Assembly: GCF_036669915.1 (NCBI RefSeq)
Contig: NC_089325.1
Coordinates: forward strand, 2,763,480-2,827,479
Direction of reading: 5' to 3'
Source of the DNA: Pocillopora verrucosa
Taxonomy: Eukaryota; Cnidaria; Anthozoa; Scleractinia; Pocilloporidae
DNA length: 64,000 nucleotides
Below are positions 9,938 through 21,488 of the stretch, in pieces; the first letter of the stretch is position 1, and every line of letters starts with the position of its first letter. Below the pieces are notes generated by a model. The model worked only from the letters and a program-made list of their open reading frames with translations. It was not told the DNA's origin and made no database searches. The position numbers were made by a program, and so were the translations under genes.

Positions 9938-11518
9938 TTAAGATGTAGTACTGGTGGTTGTAATTGATGTTACTTTGTTGCCATCTGTGTAGGTGATCGC
10001 TATTTTCTCTAAGAAAAGAGGTTTTTCTTCTATGTGATTTGTGTCTATGTCATCAGGATCATAAGGATCTAACAACTGTTGCAATACATGATCTCGTACT
10101 GATAGGTAAAGCTTGGTGCTTTCATTCTTCACAACTATTGATGCAGAGAGCTTTGTTGGACAGCTTGATGCCCTGAGTTTATGATGACAGTGATCACAGT
10201 TAACTAACAGACCTTGAACTTGAATAATACGTTTTGCACAATGACCACATATCTTGTACTTTTCCACTGACTCAATGTTTTCAATTCTTGAAAGTAGTAG
10301 AGTTGTCTCTTGGTATGGGCTTGAGGTGTCTTCTACTTCTAAACCCTCCAGTAGTGGATTTGGTGTTTCCAAGACGACACTGTTAGTTGTGGTTTTCAAC
10401 TTTCGTACCCCATTCCAAAAGCGCACACTGAGGTTTGTGAATTTGTACACTTTATTTTCTTGAATCTGTGGAATGAGGTTATTCCACACATCTAAGCTAA
10501 TTTGCCTTGTGTTATCAGCTATTGTTGCGTTGGCGACATTCTATTTGGCTCGCCCAACAACTTTTGTTTCCCTAAGTTTGAGGACTTTGCAAAAGATTGT
10601 CAGTTTGTCTTCTGGTGCTTCATCAAGCTTTTCCAAGGTTGTGGTAGTTTGGTTGTCCAGGTTTTGACAGAACTGAAATGGACATTCCAAGCTGTTTGGT
10701 GCTGTCACGTGAGCAATATCGTTGACCACAAGTTTTGTGTGATCTGCAGTTCTTGTGAAGCGAGCAATTTTAATTGGGGTTCGAGTGGCTTCTTTTTCAG
10801 CAAGAATGGCTCGCTTTGTTGTTGAATAACATAATGCATCCTGCATTGAATTTTCTTTCACTTGTAATGTAAATGTAGAATATTTTAATGTGTTCCTTTT
10901 GTTACGCTTAACTGGGGAAACATTATGAACATTTCCAACAAGAGCAGTTCCCAAACTAGTGCCAGAATCTGTAATGTTACCAGTGTTAGTGGCTCTAACA
11001 GCACCAATGCCAGAGGTTGTAGCAGCAACTGTAACAATACTAATGCCAGAGGTAGTGTCAGTACCTATAATAGTATGAATGCCGGAGGTTGTGGCAGCAA
11101 CTGTAACAGTACTAATGCCAAAGGTAGTGCCAGTAGCTTTAAGACTACCATCGGCAGAGCTTGTGTGAGGCACTGTAAAAGTGCTAATGCCAGGAGTAGT
11201 GCCAGTAGCTTCAAGAGTACGAGTGGCAGAGCTTGAGCAAGGAACTGTAAAATTGCTAATACCAGAGGTCCTGCCAGTAGCTTTAAGAGTGCTAGTGACA
11301 GAGCTTGTGTGAGGAACTGCAAAAGTGTTAATGGCAGAGCTGGTGACTGTAGCTTTAACAGTGGTAGTGGCAGAGCTTGTGCGAAGGACTGTAAAAGTGC
11401 TAGTATCAGAGGTAGTCCTAGTACCAGTAACCGTACCAATTCTGAAGCCAGTTCTAGACTGGACATCAACTGGAGGTGCATTTTTGGTGCTTTTTGGCTT
11501 TTTTTTCCCTGATGACAT
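9938..11518 (-). pseudogene. Unknown protein: Ser/Thr repeats plus zinc-ribbon/OB-like C-terminus, one in-frame stop
   Basis: An ATG at 11518 opens a frame that runs to 9938 with one TAG at 10541-10543; without it the product would be about 526 residues. A Lys-rich start (MSSGKKKPKST) is followed by five to six imperfect 24-residue Thr/Ser-rich repeats (TFTVPHTSSATSTLKATG type). A middle part has KVLKLRETKVVG and WNNLIPQIQENKVYKFTNL, which looks like an OB-fold as in replication protein A-type proteins. A zinc ribbon follows, CGHC...CDHC. Introns are not evident. The resemblance to single-strand DNA-binding proteins is inference. It may be a mobile-element protein or a recently broken gene; the family is not recognised with certainty. 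Confidence 0.5.
10960..11440 (-). repeat. 72-bp coding minisatellite
   Basis: Five to six in-frame 72-bp units encoding ~24 residues each within the Ser/Thr-rich N-terminal part, with recurring TGCCAGAGG/AGTGCCAGTAGC landmarks on the plus strand. Both strands are open over much of the stretch, which explains the spurious frames there. Confidence 0.75.
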
Positions 11519-12029
11519 GGTGAAACAGCAGAATGTATCTGTAAGAAGAAAGAAAATTTTAACTATAATGCTTACAGAGGATACTTATTATCAGAAGCTT
11601 CATTCTTAAGAACTGGATGAAACGAGAAATTAGGGGAGGGGAAGGTTAGGGGTTGAGCAATTAAATGACAGGGAAATAACCAATAATTGTTTTACTTACG
11701 TTAAGTTATATAGTTGAGAGAGGATTTTAGATAGTTTTGAAATATACCCAAGAATGATGGATTGTCGCTAAGCGCAGTTATGATTGTTGTATGTAACCTT
11801 AAAGTAACTTATTATGGTTTTAGTGCAGCAAACTGGTATTAAGGCCAAAAAATGCAGTTGCCGTAATGATCATTTTGTTGATTGCAGCAACTGCTTACTT
11901 TCACTAAATTATTCTGTTTTCTGTGCAAGTGTAATGTGTCACTTCTTGATTTACATCAGGCATAGTGACACATTAAACAAAGACATTGCAAAGACATTGC
12001 TTAGCTTAGTTGACCTTTATCAATTGCAA
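11519..12029. other. Non-coding spacer
   Basis: Lies between the start of the Ser/Thr-repeat frame and the telomere-like array. AT-rich; I see no gene, repeat or RNA here. Confidence 0.4.
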
Positions 12030-12491
12030 TAGGGTTAGGGTTAGGGTTAGGGTTAGGGTTAGGGTTAGGGTTAGGGTTATAGGGTTAGGGTTAGGGTTTT
12101 AGGGTTAGGGTTTTAGGGTTAGGGTTTTAGGGTTAGGGTTTTAGGGTTAGGGTTTTAGGGTTAGGGTTTTAGGGTTAGGGTTTTAGGGTTAGGGTTTTAG
12201 GGCTAGGGTTTTAGGGTTAGGGTTAGGGTAAGGGTTAGGGTTAGGGTTATGGTTAGGGTTAGGTTTATAGGGTTAGGGTTATAGGGTTAGGGTTTTAGGG
12301 TTAGGGTTTTAGGGTTAGGGTTTTAGGGTTAGGGTTTTAGGGTTAGGGTTTTAGGGTTAGGGTTTTAGGGTTAGGGTTTTAGGGTTAGGGTTTCAGGGTT
12401 AGGGTTTTAGGGTTAGGGTTAGGGTTGCTTAGGGTTTAGGGTTAGGGTTTAGGGTTAGGGTTTTAGGGTTAGGGTTAGGGTTGCTTAGGGT

Positions 12492-12526
<35 letters not shown>

Positions 12527-12640
12527 GGTTAGGGTTAGGGTTTCAGGGTTAGGGTTTCGGGTTAGGGTTTCAGGGTTAGGGTTTCAGGGTTAGGGTTTTA
12601 GGGTTAGGGTTTCAGGGTTAGGGTTAGGGTTGCTTAGGGT

Positions 12641-12675
<35 letters not shown>

Positions 12676-13031
12676 GGTTAGGGTTTCAGTGTTAGGGTTT
12701 CAGGGTTAGGGTTTCAGGGTTAGGGTTTCAGGGTTAGGGTTTCAGGGTTAGGGTTTCAGGGTTAGGGTTTCAGGGTTAGGGTTTCAGGGTTAGGGTTTCA
12801 GGGTTAGGGTTTCAGGGTTAGGGTTTCAGGGTTAGGGTTTCAGGGTTAGGGTTTCAGGGTTAGGGTTTCAGGGTTAGGGTTTCAGGGTTAGGGTTTCAGG
12901 GTTAGGGTTTCAGGGTTAGGGTTTCAGGGTTAGGGTTTCAGGGTTAGGGTTTCAGGGTTAGGGTTTCAGGGTTAGGGTTTCAGGGTTAGGGTTTCAGGGT
13001 TAGGGTTTCAGGGTTAGGGTTTCAGGGTTAG
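12030..13031 (+). repeat. Interstitial telomere-like array (TTAGGG and variants)
   Basis: About 1 kb. It begins with pure TTAGGG (12030-12080), then TTAGGGTTTTAGGG (to ~12420), a section with GCTTAGGGTTTAGGG higher-order units (12420-12660), and a highly regular TTAGGGTTTCAGGG 14-bp array (12690-13030). The G-rich strand points right, the orientation expected for a chromosome end lying to the right. It ends abruptly against a ~115-bp satellite unit that belongs to the duplicated block. Whether it is a true interstitial telomere, a fusion scar or an assembly join cannot be settled from sequence. Confidence 0.95.
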
Positions 13032-13650
13032 GCTCTATTAGCAGATTTGGCGGTGGAAGGTGCTTAAGTACTCTGGAGCTTGCAACTTCTACTATAGAGG
13101 CAAAAGGTGTGTTCCTTTGCAAGGTCTCACCTGGAGTTCTATTGCTAGATTTGGCAGCAGAAGGTGCTTTTGTACTCTGGAACTTGCAACTTCTACTATA
13201 GAGGCTGAAGGTGTGTTCCTGTGCGGTAGTGTGACAAGAGCAAGGTCTCACCTGCAGTTCCAAGATTTGGTAGTGAAAGGTGTATTTGTACTCCGGAGCT
13301 TGCAACTTCTATTTCAGGGTTGCAAGGTGTTTTCCTTGGTAGGGGCTCTGCCATTGTCACTGTTAGTCCAGATTTACACTTGTTTCATTGAATTAGGAAT
13401 AAAGGGGTGTTTTTCTCACTTAAGTATCCTTATCAGTTGTAGTATTGTATCATTTCAAAGATATTTTGTTTTAATATTAAAATAGAATTAAGGAACTGAA
13501 AGAAATGCTGAGAAGTCTTAACTTCCCATTTGTTAGACAAAACTTGGACGTTAAATTCTCCTAGAGAAAGACAAATGAAGATAATCTATTTCTGTAATCA
13601 ATGATTCTTTGAGCCAGGGATGCTTCCACTCTTCTCCTATTTCCTTCCAG

Positions 13651-14464
13651 GTGTCATTCAAAGGAACTGGCCCTTTACAAACTGACAAAGATCTTAATTC
13701 CACCATTGAGACCAGAGGTATGTTTTGATTGGTTTTTGTTCTAGCCTTGCAAGTGCTTTTCACCTCGTATCTAGCTTGAATGCTTTAGAGTAATGCAAAC
13801 AACACTATTACTACTGAAAGTAAAGTAACCAGGAAAGTTTGTATACTAAATTAAATTAATAAAATTGTACACTAAAATGGTGTTAATGACCCATTTTTCA
13901 TCTTGTTTAAAAAGAGTGAAAAATAGATGTGCTCCACAATTATAATTGGATAGTTACAAGTAGATGTACACAGAAAATATTTAGATTTTTTCCCAATATT
14001 GGAATATTATTTGACTTTGGTATACATTAAAGAATGTCCTCATCATTTGGAAGTTCAGGTCATCAGTTTTTCAAACTTCTATAATCAGGGTGACCACAAA
14101 AACAGTGTGGTCAATAGCCAGGACTTGATTGAAGAAATACAAGTAAATAACATTACATATTAGTTTAACAATACTTTAAAAATTCAATTTAGCAGATGAT
14201 AGTAACAAGAGCATTGGAAAGAAAGTTAAGAAGATGAAGAAGAGAATAAAAGAACTGGACAAAAAGGCAACAAAAGGGGAATCAAAAGACACAGATGACA
14301 AAAAGAGGAAAAGAAAGAGAAAACCAGAAGACAACAAAAAGTCAAACTTAAATGTAAAAAAAATGAAAGCCAAAGAAGATGACATTGAAATGAACAAAAT
14401 AAGTAGACGTCAAATGAGAAGGCTAAGAGCTAAAGAAAAAAAGAAAAGTAAAACTAATAAGTAG
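13651..14464 (+). pseudogene. Orphan 3' exons of the UAS/UBX-like gene (copy A)
   Basis: Two exons with good splice signals: 13651-13717 (acceptor TTCCTTCCAG, donor GTATGT) and 14196-14464 (acceptor TTTAGCAG, stop TAG at 14462-14464). They encode FKGTGPLQTDKDLNST and a very Lys-rich tail with KKRKRKRKPEDNKK and RRQMRRLRAKEKKK, a likely nuclear or nucleolar basic tail. The reading frame is intact here, whereas the same exon attached to the rest of the gene (37353-37619) has two single-base losses. No upstream exons exist on this side, because the telomere-like array intervenes. Confidence 0.7.
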
Positions 14465-14681
14465 GAAAATCTATCTTAGGTTTTATTGCAAGTGACCATC
14501 TATATATATGTATTTCCATTAAAACATTTTTTAGCTATTTTTCTCTAAAGTAAACTTGAAAAAAGGAAACTTTTTATGGACCTTAGCTAGTTATACAACA
14601 CAAATGTGAGAGAACGAGTTGTACTGCGACTTGCTCCCTCACATTTTGGCTACAACATTTAATGAACTGAATTCAAGAGTC

Positions 14682-14894
14682 TTAACCCTTTAAATCCCAA
14701 GATCTGATAGTTAATTCTCCACTCTAGCTGCTACTCATTTCCTTGCTAATTAGTTATGAGAACTTGCTGCTAGATCAAGATAGCAGCTTCAACCTGACAA
14801 GATTGAATATTCACATTATCTGTTTGCTGAATAATGTATGGGATATTGTAGGGAGAAGTTTTGTGTTAATCACTTCCAGGAGTTAAAGGGTTAA
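14682..14894. mobile_element. TTAA-flanked short inverted-repeat element (piggyBac-like MITE)
   Basis: 213 bp bounded by TTAACCCTTTAAATCCCA and GGAGTTAAAGGGTTAA. The same element recurs in copy B at 37837-38050. TTAA targets and CCCTTT ends suggest mobilisation by a piggyBac-type transposase; this is inference. Confidence 0.65.
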
Positions 14895-15255
14895 TGCATT
14901 GTTTTTATATCTCACTCGTAGGGAATTAATTTATCATCACCTCTCTAAAATACTGAATTTCATTGTATAATTTGTTTAGTTTGATTTCAAAGCACCAGGT
15001 GTAAATTAAGATATTTTCACTGATGATGATGTTTAATGTCGTTCTTTTTATTTAAGATTTTTACCTGATGTCTGCTGAATTGTACTCTGTTTGCAAGACA
15101 ACTTTTTGCTTCAAATACACAACCATTAATACAAAAGAAAGAGAGCCCATAACATGTCATTAACCTTGCTGTTTTAAAATAAAAGATGGGCTTTATACAT
15201 TGAATTCCGGTTGAGTGGTTACTGATCCCTTGCTTAGTTTGAGCTGGTCAAGTGG

Positions 15256-15484
15256 TTAACCCTTTACACTCTTACATTGTCAGTCATATTCTGTACCCTG
15301 TTTTCTTTGCATCCCCTTGGATCCCATTTCTTATAGTACAGACAAGGAGAATTTGTTTGACAATCAGGAGCCTCTTAAATTGGAGTTAATTTCCACCATT
15401 GTCTTGACTTTTACATTTGATCCAAGGGTGATACTGTAAGCAGAAAGGAGAAGCCAGTCGCAATTTGGGGGTTTTAAGGGTTCA
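15256..15484. mobile_element. TTAA-type short element, diverged
   Basis: Begins GTTAACCCTTTACACTC and ends GGGGGTTTTAAGGGTTC. It shares the internal ACAAGGAGAATTT landmark with relatives at 40472-40682 and 41973-42180. Present again in copy B. Confidence 0.5.
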
Positions 15485-15929
15485 CTGATGGAAACAGTGA
15501 ATGATAACCGAAATTTAGCATTTTCGTAGACCGTGCTTGAGATAGTGCTGTCAAATTACGCATTTACTGAGCAACAGCAAATGCATAATATTTAGTTTGA
15601 CGTTCATTGAGCCGTACAAGGCTAGATTTTTGAAAAATACGACAATTTTTTTTGTTTAAAACTAATGTACAAGCACACAATATTCGTACATTTTATGTGT
15701 TTCGGCTTTCAATTATCAGCTTATGTAACCGCGTGTGCCAGGTACACAAAGTTCAAGAGTTTGCTACACAAAGGTATAACATAACTAGTGGCTAGATTCT
15801 ATGTGCATACTACGATTAGAGACTTCATAACCCTACCTCAACAGTCATAACCTCCAAATCAGTGCTTGCTTCAATACTTTCGAAGAAGTGGTGCTTATCG
15901 TTTTTGTAAACTAAGTGAACAACTAGCCC

Positions 15930-16625
15930 TAGCCAACGGTGTACCGTGGGAGGTCTGGGACGGAGTCAACCCTGGATAATCCGACTCGTGATTGAGGAAT
16001 TAATCAAACTCGATCAAACACTCGATTAGTGATGTAGGTTATTATAGGCCTCGATTCTCGATAAGTCTTGTTAGGCTCGGCGATAAGTCGAAATCCATTT
16101 AAATAGTAAATACAGACATGGGAAATAATATCAGGCTCGGAAAATAATATCAGACACGGGAAATAGCAGACAATGAGGAGGTCTGAAAGAGGCCAACAAT
16201 AACGGACCCTGTTAATTGATTTCCGACACGAAAATTAATTTTTCGATAGGGAAAATACCCAGACTGAATTTTGAACGGTATGTTACGCCATACTATGGCG
16301 TAACATACCGTTCAAAATTCAGTCTGGGTATTTTCCCTATCGAAAAATTAATTTTCGTGTCGGAAATCAATTAACAGGGTCCGTTATTGTTGGCCTCTTT
16401 CAGACCTCCTCATTGTCTGCTATTTCCCGTGTCTGATATTATTTTCCGAGCCTGATATTATTTCCCATGTCTGTATTTACTATTAATGCTCGAGTCCTTA
16501 AATTATTCGTTACAATCGTCGAGTCCGAAATTTGTCTCATTGCCGGAGCCTGATAATTTTCTCAATCGCCGACACTGATAACCGCAGAGTACTCTCCTAC
16601 CCAGACTTCTCACGGTACAAGGTTA
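15930..16625. mobile_element. Foldback element with 379-bp palindrome
   Basis: Arms 16104-16292 and 16294-16482 are reverse complements around a single C at 16293, with no gap I could find. Beyond them the outer flanks also match in inverted orientation: GTACCGTGGGAGGTCTGGG near 15950 against CCCAGACTTCTCACGGTAC near 16600. The whole is therefore an inverted-repeat element of about 700 bp. It has no coding content. The transcript or single strand would form a very stable hairpin. Confidence 0.85.
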
Positions 16626-16639
16626 GGATAGTTTTAGAA

Positions 16640-17868
16640 AGGTAATAAAAACTGTATATCAATAAAAAAGACTGCAGTTAGTCTTCTCCTTTAACTTCGT
16701 GTATATTGTACAATTAAAAAATGTACCATTAGCATAAGGGTATTGATTAAGACCAAATTAAGGAAGCATTTCTCTACTTCCTCGCAATAAATGAACAAAG
16801 CCCTGTTTTGGTATTCATGGCGATTTTGGCAAAATTTTGACACTATCATCACAGTTTGTTAAGTTATCGTACAATATCTGACGGATTCTCCAAATGAAAG
16901 TATCTCTGGAAAAGTTATAACAAACTTTTCATGAATGTTTTTAACGCTACAACATACGACAATAATCAGCTCGTGCTTTAATAACATGCTAGTAGAACCG
17001 GAAAGCCACCTTATAGAGAAAATCAGCAACATTTGAGGGAAAAAGAAAGTTTACAGTGGTAAATTTTTTTTCGTAAAGGGAAGTTTAAGAGCAAGGAAAC
17101 TTGTAAAGTAAGATGAAACCAAACCAAAAGATTCCACAGCCATTCTGCCGCAACAATTTATTATTCACTAAATGTTGTGCACATGACTAATCACATCCGA
17201 TTAAAAAAAAAAACTTGATCTTCTTGCATTAAATGTATGAGAAAAAGGTAAATAAAAGCTTTTTAAAACGATGCTAATATAAAACCGAAAGGAACTAAAT
17301 TGAAAAATGCGAACGGATCGGGGAAACGCCCAAAAAAGAATGAAATTATCTGTTACGCCACAGCTATGGTCTTGTCTATCTTATTTATAAGTTTAACACA
17401 ACGTCAAAAGTCGTCAGCCTATGATTCAAATTTGGCTCAAGCAATTTTAAAAAGGCAATGGAACTCTTTTAGCCTAACGTATAGTTTGACCATCTCAACG
17501 AAACTGTCTCTTTATTTATTACAAAAAGAAGAATAACTAAACCATGTTTATGGTTATGATGCAGTGTTTTCACGTGCGCTGTATTTTTTTTCTTTTCTCG
17601 CTAACGTCATACTCGCTTAGCTATAGCTACGTGGAAATATTAAACGTTATCTGAGGATTCTTTGTCGGTCACACAAAAAAGGTTATTCCTAGCTAATTTG
17701 AAAATTCACAATATACTATTTCGCTGGTTCAGAAATATTCACTCTAACGATGCGGACAGTCATAGAAAAAGCTTTCATTTGGATGTACATCAGTCTGAGA
17801 GAACACTGCATCGCAGTCACTCAACTTAAGGTAACAGTGTGTCATATCTTCACTTCACGACTAAACAT
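16640..17868. other. Intergenic AT-rich sequence
   Basis: No convincing gene, repeat or RNA. A 78-codon plus-strand frame at 17300-17536 has no recognisable domain and no splice or start context. Confidence 0.4.
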
Positions 17869-20800
17869 TTACAAAGAAAAAGAAAACCTTTCAATAAATA
17901 TTTCCATAAAAAGCCAGCCGGAGTTCTTTTCTGCCTCTCGTTCCAGTTTTGCCAGGGCAACCTCAGTCCCGAAGGTCTCCCCTTCCCGCAGGCGAAGATC
18001 TGGCTCCAGCTCAATGACTACTGGGTTTGCCAGCCCGATGACAATTCTAAAACAAATTTTTAAGAGGTTAATTTTTTTTCTTATCTCAACACACGCACAG
18101 ACAGTGAAAATGAAAGCGAACATCGCAGTAATGAGCACTACTTAGGTCTTTTTTTCACTGCTGCTTGAGAAGTATTTATTACTGCGATGTTCTCTTTCAT
18201 TTTCATTTCTTTAACCGCAGTTCACAAATATGATTTTCATATATTTACAGTCACACACAAACACACACACCCAAAAAAAACATAAAAAAAAACCAAAAAC
18301 ACCAACAACACAACAGAAAAGAGGAAAAACAAAGAGAAAGAAGTTTTAGTTATTTCCCTTTACAGATTCTTAGGTTTTTGGAGCTATCTACTCAGATATG
18401 ACCGATTAGAGTTACTAAGCATGCGTTATTTTGATTCAGCCGATTCATTTTGTAGAAGGTTGATAGCTTGTACAGGTTAACCTTATAGGTATAGGGTTTA
18501 GCAAGAGTAACCAATCCGTAATCAAGGGGGTGATATGATTTACCTGAATGAAGCTCGTACAGGATGAACGGCTCGGTGCAACTGCAAGAATAACTTGCAC
18601 TTTGTGCGACGTACGTACAGCAACATCCTCCAACTACACTCTTCAAATTCGTAAACTCCGCTGGCCATCGGTTCTGCAGTGTTTCCGGCTTGTAGCATAT
18701 CTGCTGCCATTTGTTTGAAGTTAAAGATGGACCAACAGAAACCTCCGAGTGCCATTTTTGTCTTGGTCAAGTCATTCGTGTCCTGTTGTGTTGGAAATCA
18801 AATCAGCGTCATAATGAGTAAAGTGAAAGGAAAATTCACTGGGCGATTATTGTAAGCTGAACAGCGTTAAAAAAATGTTCGACCACTCCCCCTCCCCCGC
18901 ACTTCATCCCCAAATCTGCCTCAAATAGTATATTTTTATATCATCCTTGTGAGATCGTATTCTAAAGGAAACAAGAGGACCATCTACTCAGTCAACTTTT
19001 TCAGTCTCGACTGATGATTTTTAAAGCAGAAATCTGTTCAAAGTTTTGTAGAACTGTTAAAAAATCTGTGGACACGCAGCGACGTGCACACTAGCTATTA
19101 AGTAACAATTAAAGATCGGAAGGGGAAAACATTAAGGAGCATTGGCCTCGGTCAGCCTTACCTTTTTAAGTAATACGTCTAAGAGCTTTTCACCCATCTC
19201 TGTCAGCAGTGACACGTGCTTTTCTGCTTGGTCCTTGTTATGTTGCTCCATCTCCTTAAAATTGCCAGCAAATTGGCATCCATTGACTCTACATTGTCGC
19301 TGCCTCTCCTCGCAGACAAGCAGATGGGTTTGCAACTCCATCCTAAGAGTAAACAAAAGGTTAAAGCTACATGAATGTATCTACTAACGAGGAAAAGAAG
19401 TCGCAACTGTTCAGCTCAACTCATATTTTGTATTTGTTTATTTCATTATTTGCTGTTGATTCTTGAAAGTGACAAGGATTATAATAAGACAAGCCAAGTC
19501 ATGGATATTTTCCCAATAACACTGCGTTTGAGTCGCAAAGTAAACTTTTGGGGCTAATTTTGGATCAATTTTAATCTTGGACGGAGTAGCAAATTGAAGG
19601 GAAGCTTTCCAAAGTTCACGAGATTTATATATTTAAAGATGATATTTCTATAAAAATTATATACAGTAAGCTTTGAGTACACTTGGGAAAGATAAAGAAA
19701 ACCTTGAACTCAGTGACAATTTTCAAAGTCGTACATGCTAGTATGGTCTACATGGGCTTAAAAAATCAAATATAAAAGACCTAATATAAGAAACTGCATG
19801 CCCACACCAGATGCTTTCTTTTACGCACGTAAAGAGAATTTCATTTTAAGTTTGAAATGATAATGTACAACGCTTTGTGACCACACCTTCTCGGACGCTT
19901 CCTGCATTTTAGAGGGCAACGGATTTCTCCCCTTATGCAAGTCTTTTCAAGATGAAGTTCCTTGTTGGCCACGGTGGTATTCTGGTGGCATTGTTCACAC
20001 GAGATGACTGCGTAGAGGCATTCCTCCTTATGGGTCGGCTCATCCTTTCTTTTAATGCTGCGTTGGCAGCCCCTATTAGAACAGGATACGAGGGCATCGG
20101 GGCAGGTGTGCCGTGCTACCACTTCGATGCTCCCCCTCTCGTTGCACGCAGTACATTTTACCTCGATCTTCTCTACAAGCTTTTTGAGGGTGAAGTTTGT
20201 CTTCAGTTGTGTGGAGCTCCATATAGGCTTTTTACAAAGGGGGCAATGGCTGGTAGTTGGGTTTTGTTGCACCCTACTAATACAAGTTTTGCAGAACGTG
20301 TGGCCGCAGTCCGGCAAAATAATTGGCTCCAGCATCAGGGTATCACTAAAGCACAAAGAGAACATGGATTTCGACTGCTCTGAGTTTTCGCAAAAGAGAA
20401 TCAAAGGAATTCACGAGAGTTAATCAGAGGACGCAAAGAAAAAAATAAAACTACCGGAAACGCGGGAAAATGCGACCGACTCGTGAATAGGTTTAGTTTT
20501 GAATAGGGTTGGCTGAGACGATGGTGTGCGTGTCATTTATGAAAATCGCGAAGGGAATTCGGACCCAAAACAATCCCAGATCCCAGATTACTTTTGAAAC
20601 TCAATCGAAAGATTCCTCAAAAATCTACCTTTACCCGTACGAGGTTTAGGGGAGTGGCTTGAACTGATGGCGTTCTAAATTCCATACATTTAAATTTTTA
20701 TGGTTTTTTTTCCCGCGCTCAAGAGTCCAATCAAAAGACTAAATTTTTTTTCACTGTTTCTATGCTATCGGTTGGTTGGTTGCTGTACTAAAGATAATTT

Positions 20801-21363
20801 TATAACGCTCTGAGAAACCTGATATATGCATGCATGAGTTCACCCGTAAGCATGCTTGCCTCGCGCTAGCCAACGCCAGCATGTAAACGCGAAACAATCA
20901 GCGTGGTCTGTAAGCTGCTATAGTGGGAAATACTCTCAGGTTTTTTGAATGAACTGACGTTGTAGGTCGGGCGTGTTGTAAGATGGGGTTAAACCAGTAA
21001 AAGTCTAATCCTAGGCATGTGGAACATGGAGCGAACTTAAAAATAGTTAACACGGCATGTAGAGAAATAAGCGTAAATCGGTGAGACCTACTGAATTTGT
21101 TACAATTTGACTCACAATCAATCGGACTCTTTCTACCGAAAGCTACTACTGCACATAAAGAACGCTTTCTTTGGTGGCATTGTCGCATACTGTTCAGTAG
21201 TTTGAGCAATAGGAGATGAAAGACACAACGTATGGTTGGATTTGAGTTTTTCGGAAATTAAATTTTCCATATTTTTGAGAAAAAAAAGAAAGATGAACTA
21301 TCCTTACCATACTTGACATTCGTAGTCCTTTGGATAGTTAGTTATCGGTGTAATGTTATCCAT
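17869..21363 (-). CDS. RING finger and TRAF-type zinc finger protein (TRAF-like E3 ligase)
   Basis: Five exons on the minus strand: 21363-21308, 20345-19887, 19342-19162, 18782-18544 and 18046-17869. All have GT-AG borders and matching phases, giving about 370 residues. Exon 1 supplies the start and the first RING cysteines (YECQVC). Exon 2 completes the C3HC4 RING (CGHTFCKTC, CPLC) and begins TRAF-type zinc fingers (CTACNERG, CSNRGCQRS, CEQCHQN), which run into exon 3 (CRVNGCQFAG). A short helical stretch follows. Exons 4-5 encode a C-terminal beta-rich region (CSWRMLLY, LFLQLHRAVHP) resembling a diverged MATH/TRAF-C domain, ending at TAA 17869. TRAFs are cytosolic adaptor ubiquitin ligases of immune receptors; this role is inferred from domains. 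The split of the first RING Cys pair from the rest by an intron makes the start confident. Confidence 0.8.
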
Positions 21364-21488
21364 TTCTTATATCAGGGTTTCTTGAGTTTTCTTAAGCACG
21401 TCAGAACACTTCAATGCCAACAACTTGCCACTCAGTAACCAGACGCTATTTAGAATGCATGACAAACAATAGCAGCAATCCAGGGAAT

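Larger units (their letters stand above)
13032..16222 (+). repeat. Duplicated 3.2-kb block, copy A
   Basis: Nearly identical, in the same orientation, to 36189-39399. It comprises three ~115-bp satellite units (13032-13330), two exons of the UAS/UBX-like gene, 3' flank with two TTAA-type short elements, and the left arm of a palindrome. Differences from copy B are mostly single-base indels, which become dense at the end of copy B next to the N gap. Confidence 0.95.

Noticed and set aside
11065..11481. Long plus- and minus-strand alternative frames over the Ser/Thr repeat
   Set aside because: They arise from the 72-bp repeat being open in several frames; no domain is present.
18116..18200. 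Inverted match around GAACATCGCAGTAATGAG / TACTGCGATGTTCTC as a regulatory hairpin
   Set aside because: Short, imperfect and intronic; could be chance or a decayed foldback, with no further support.
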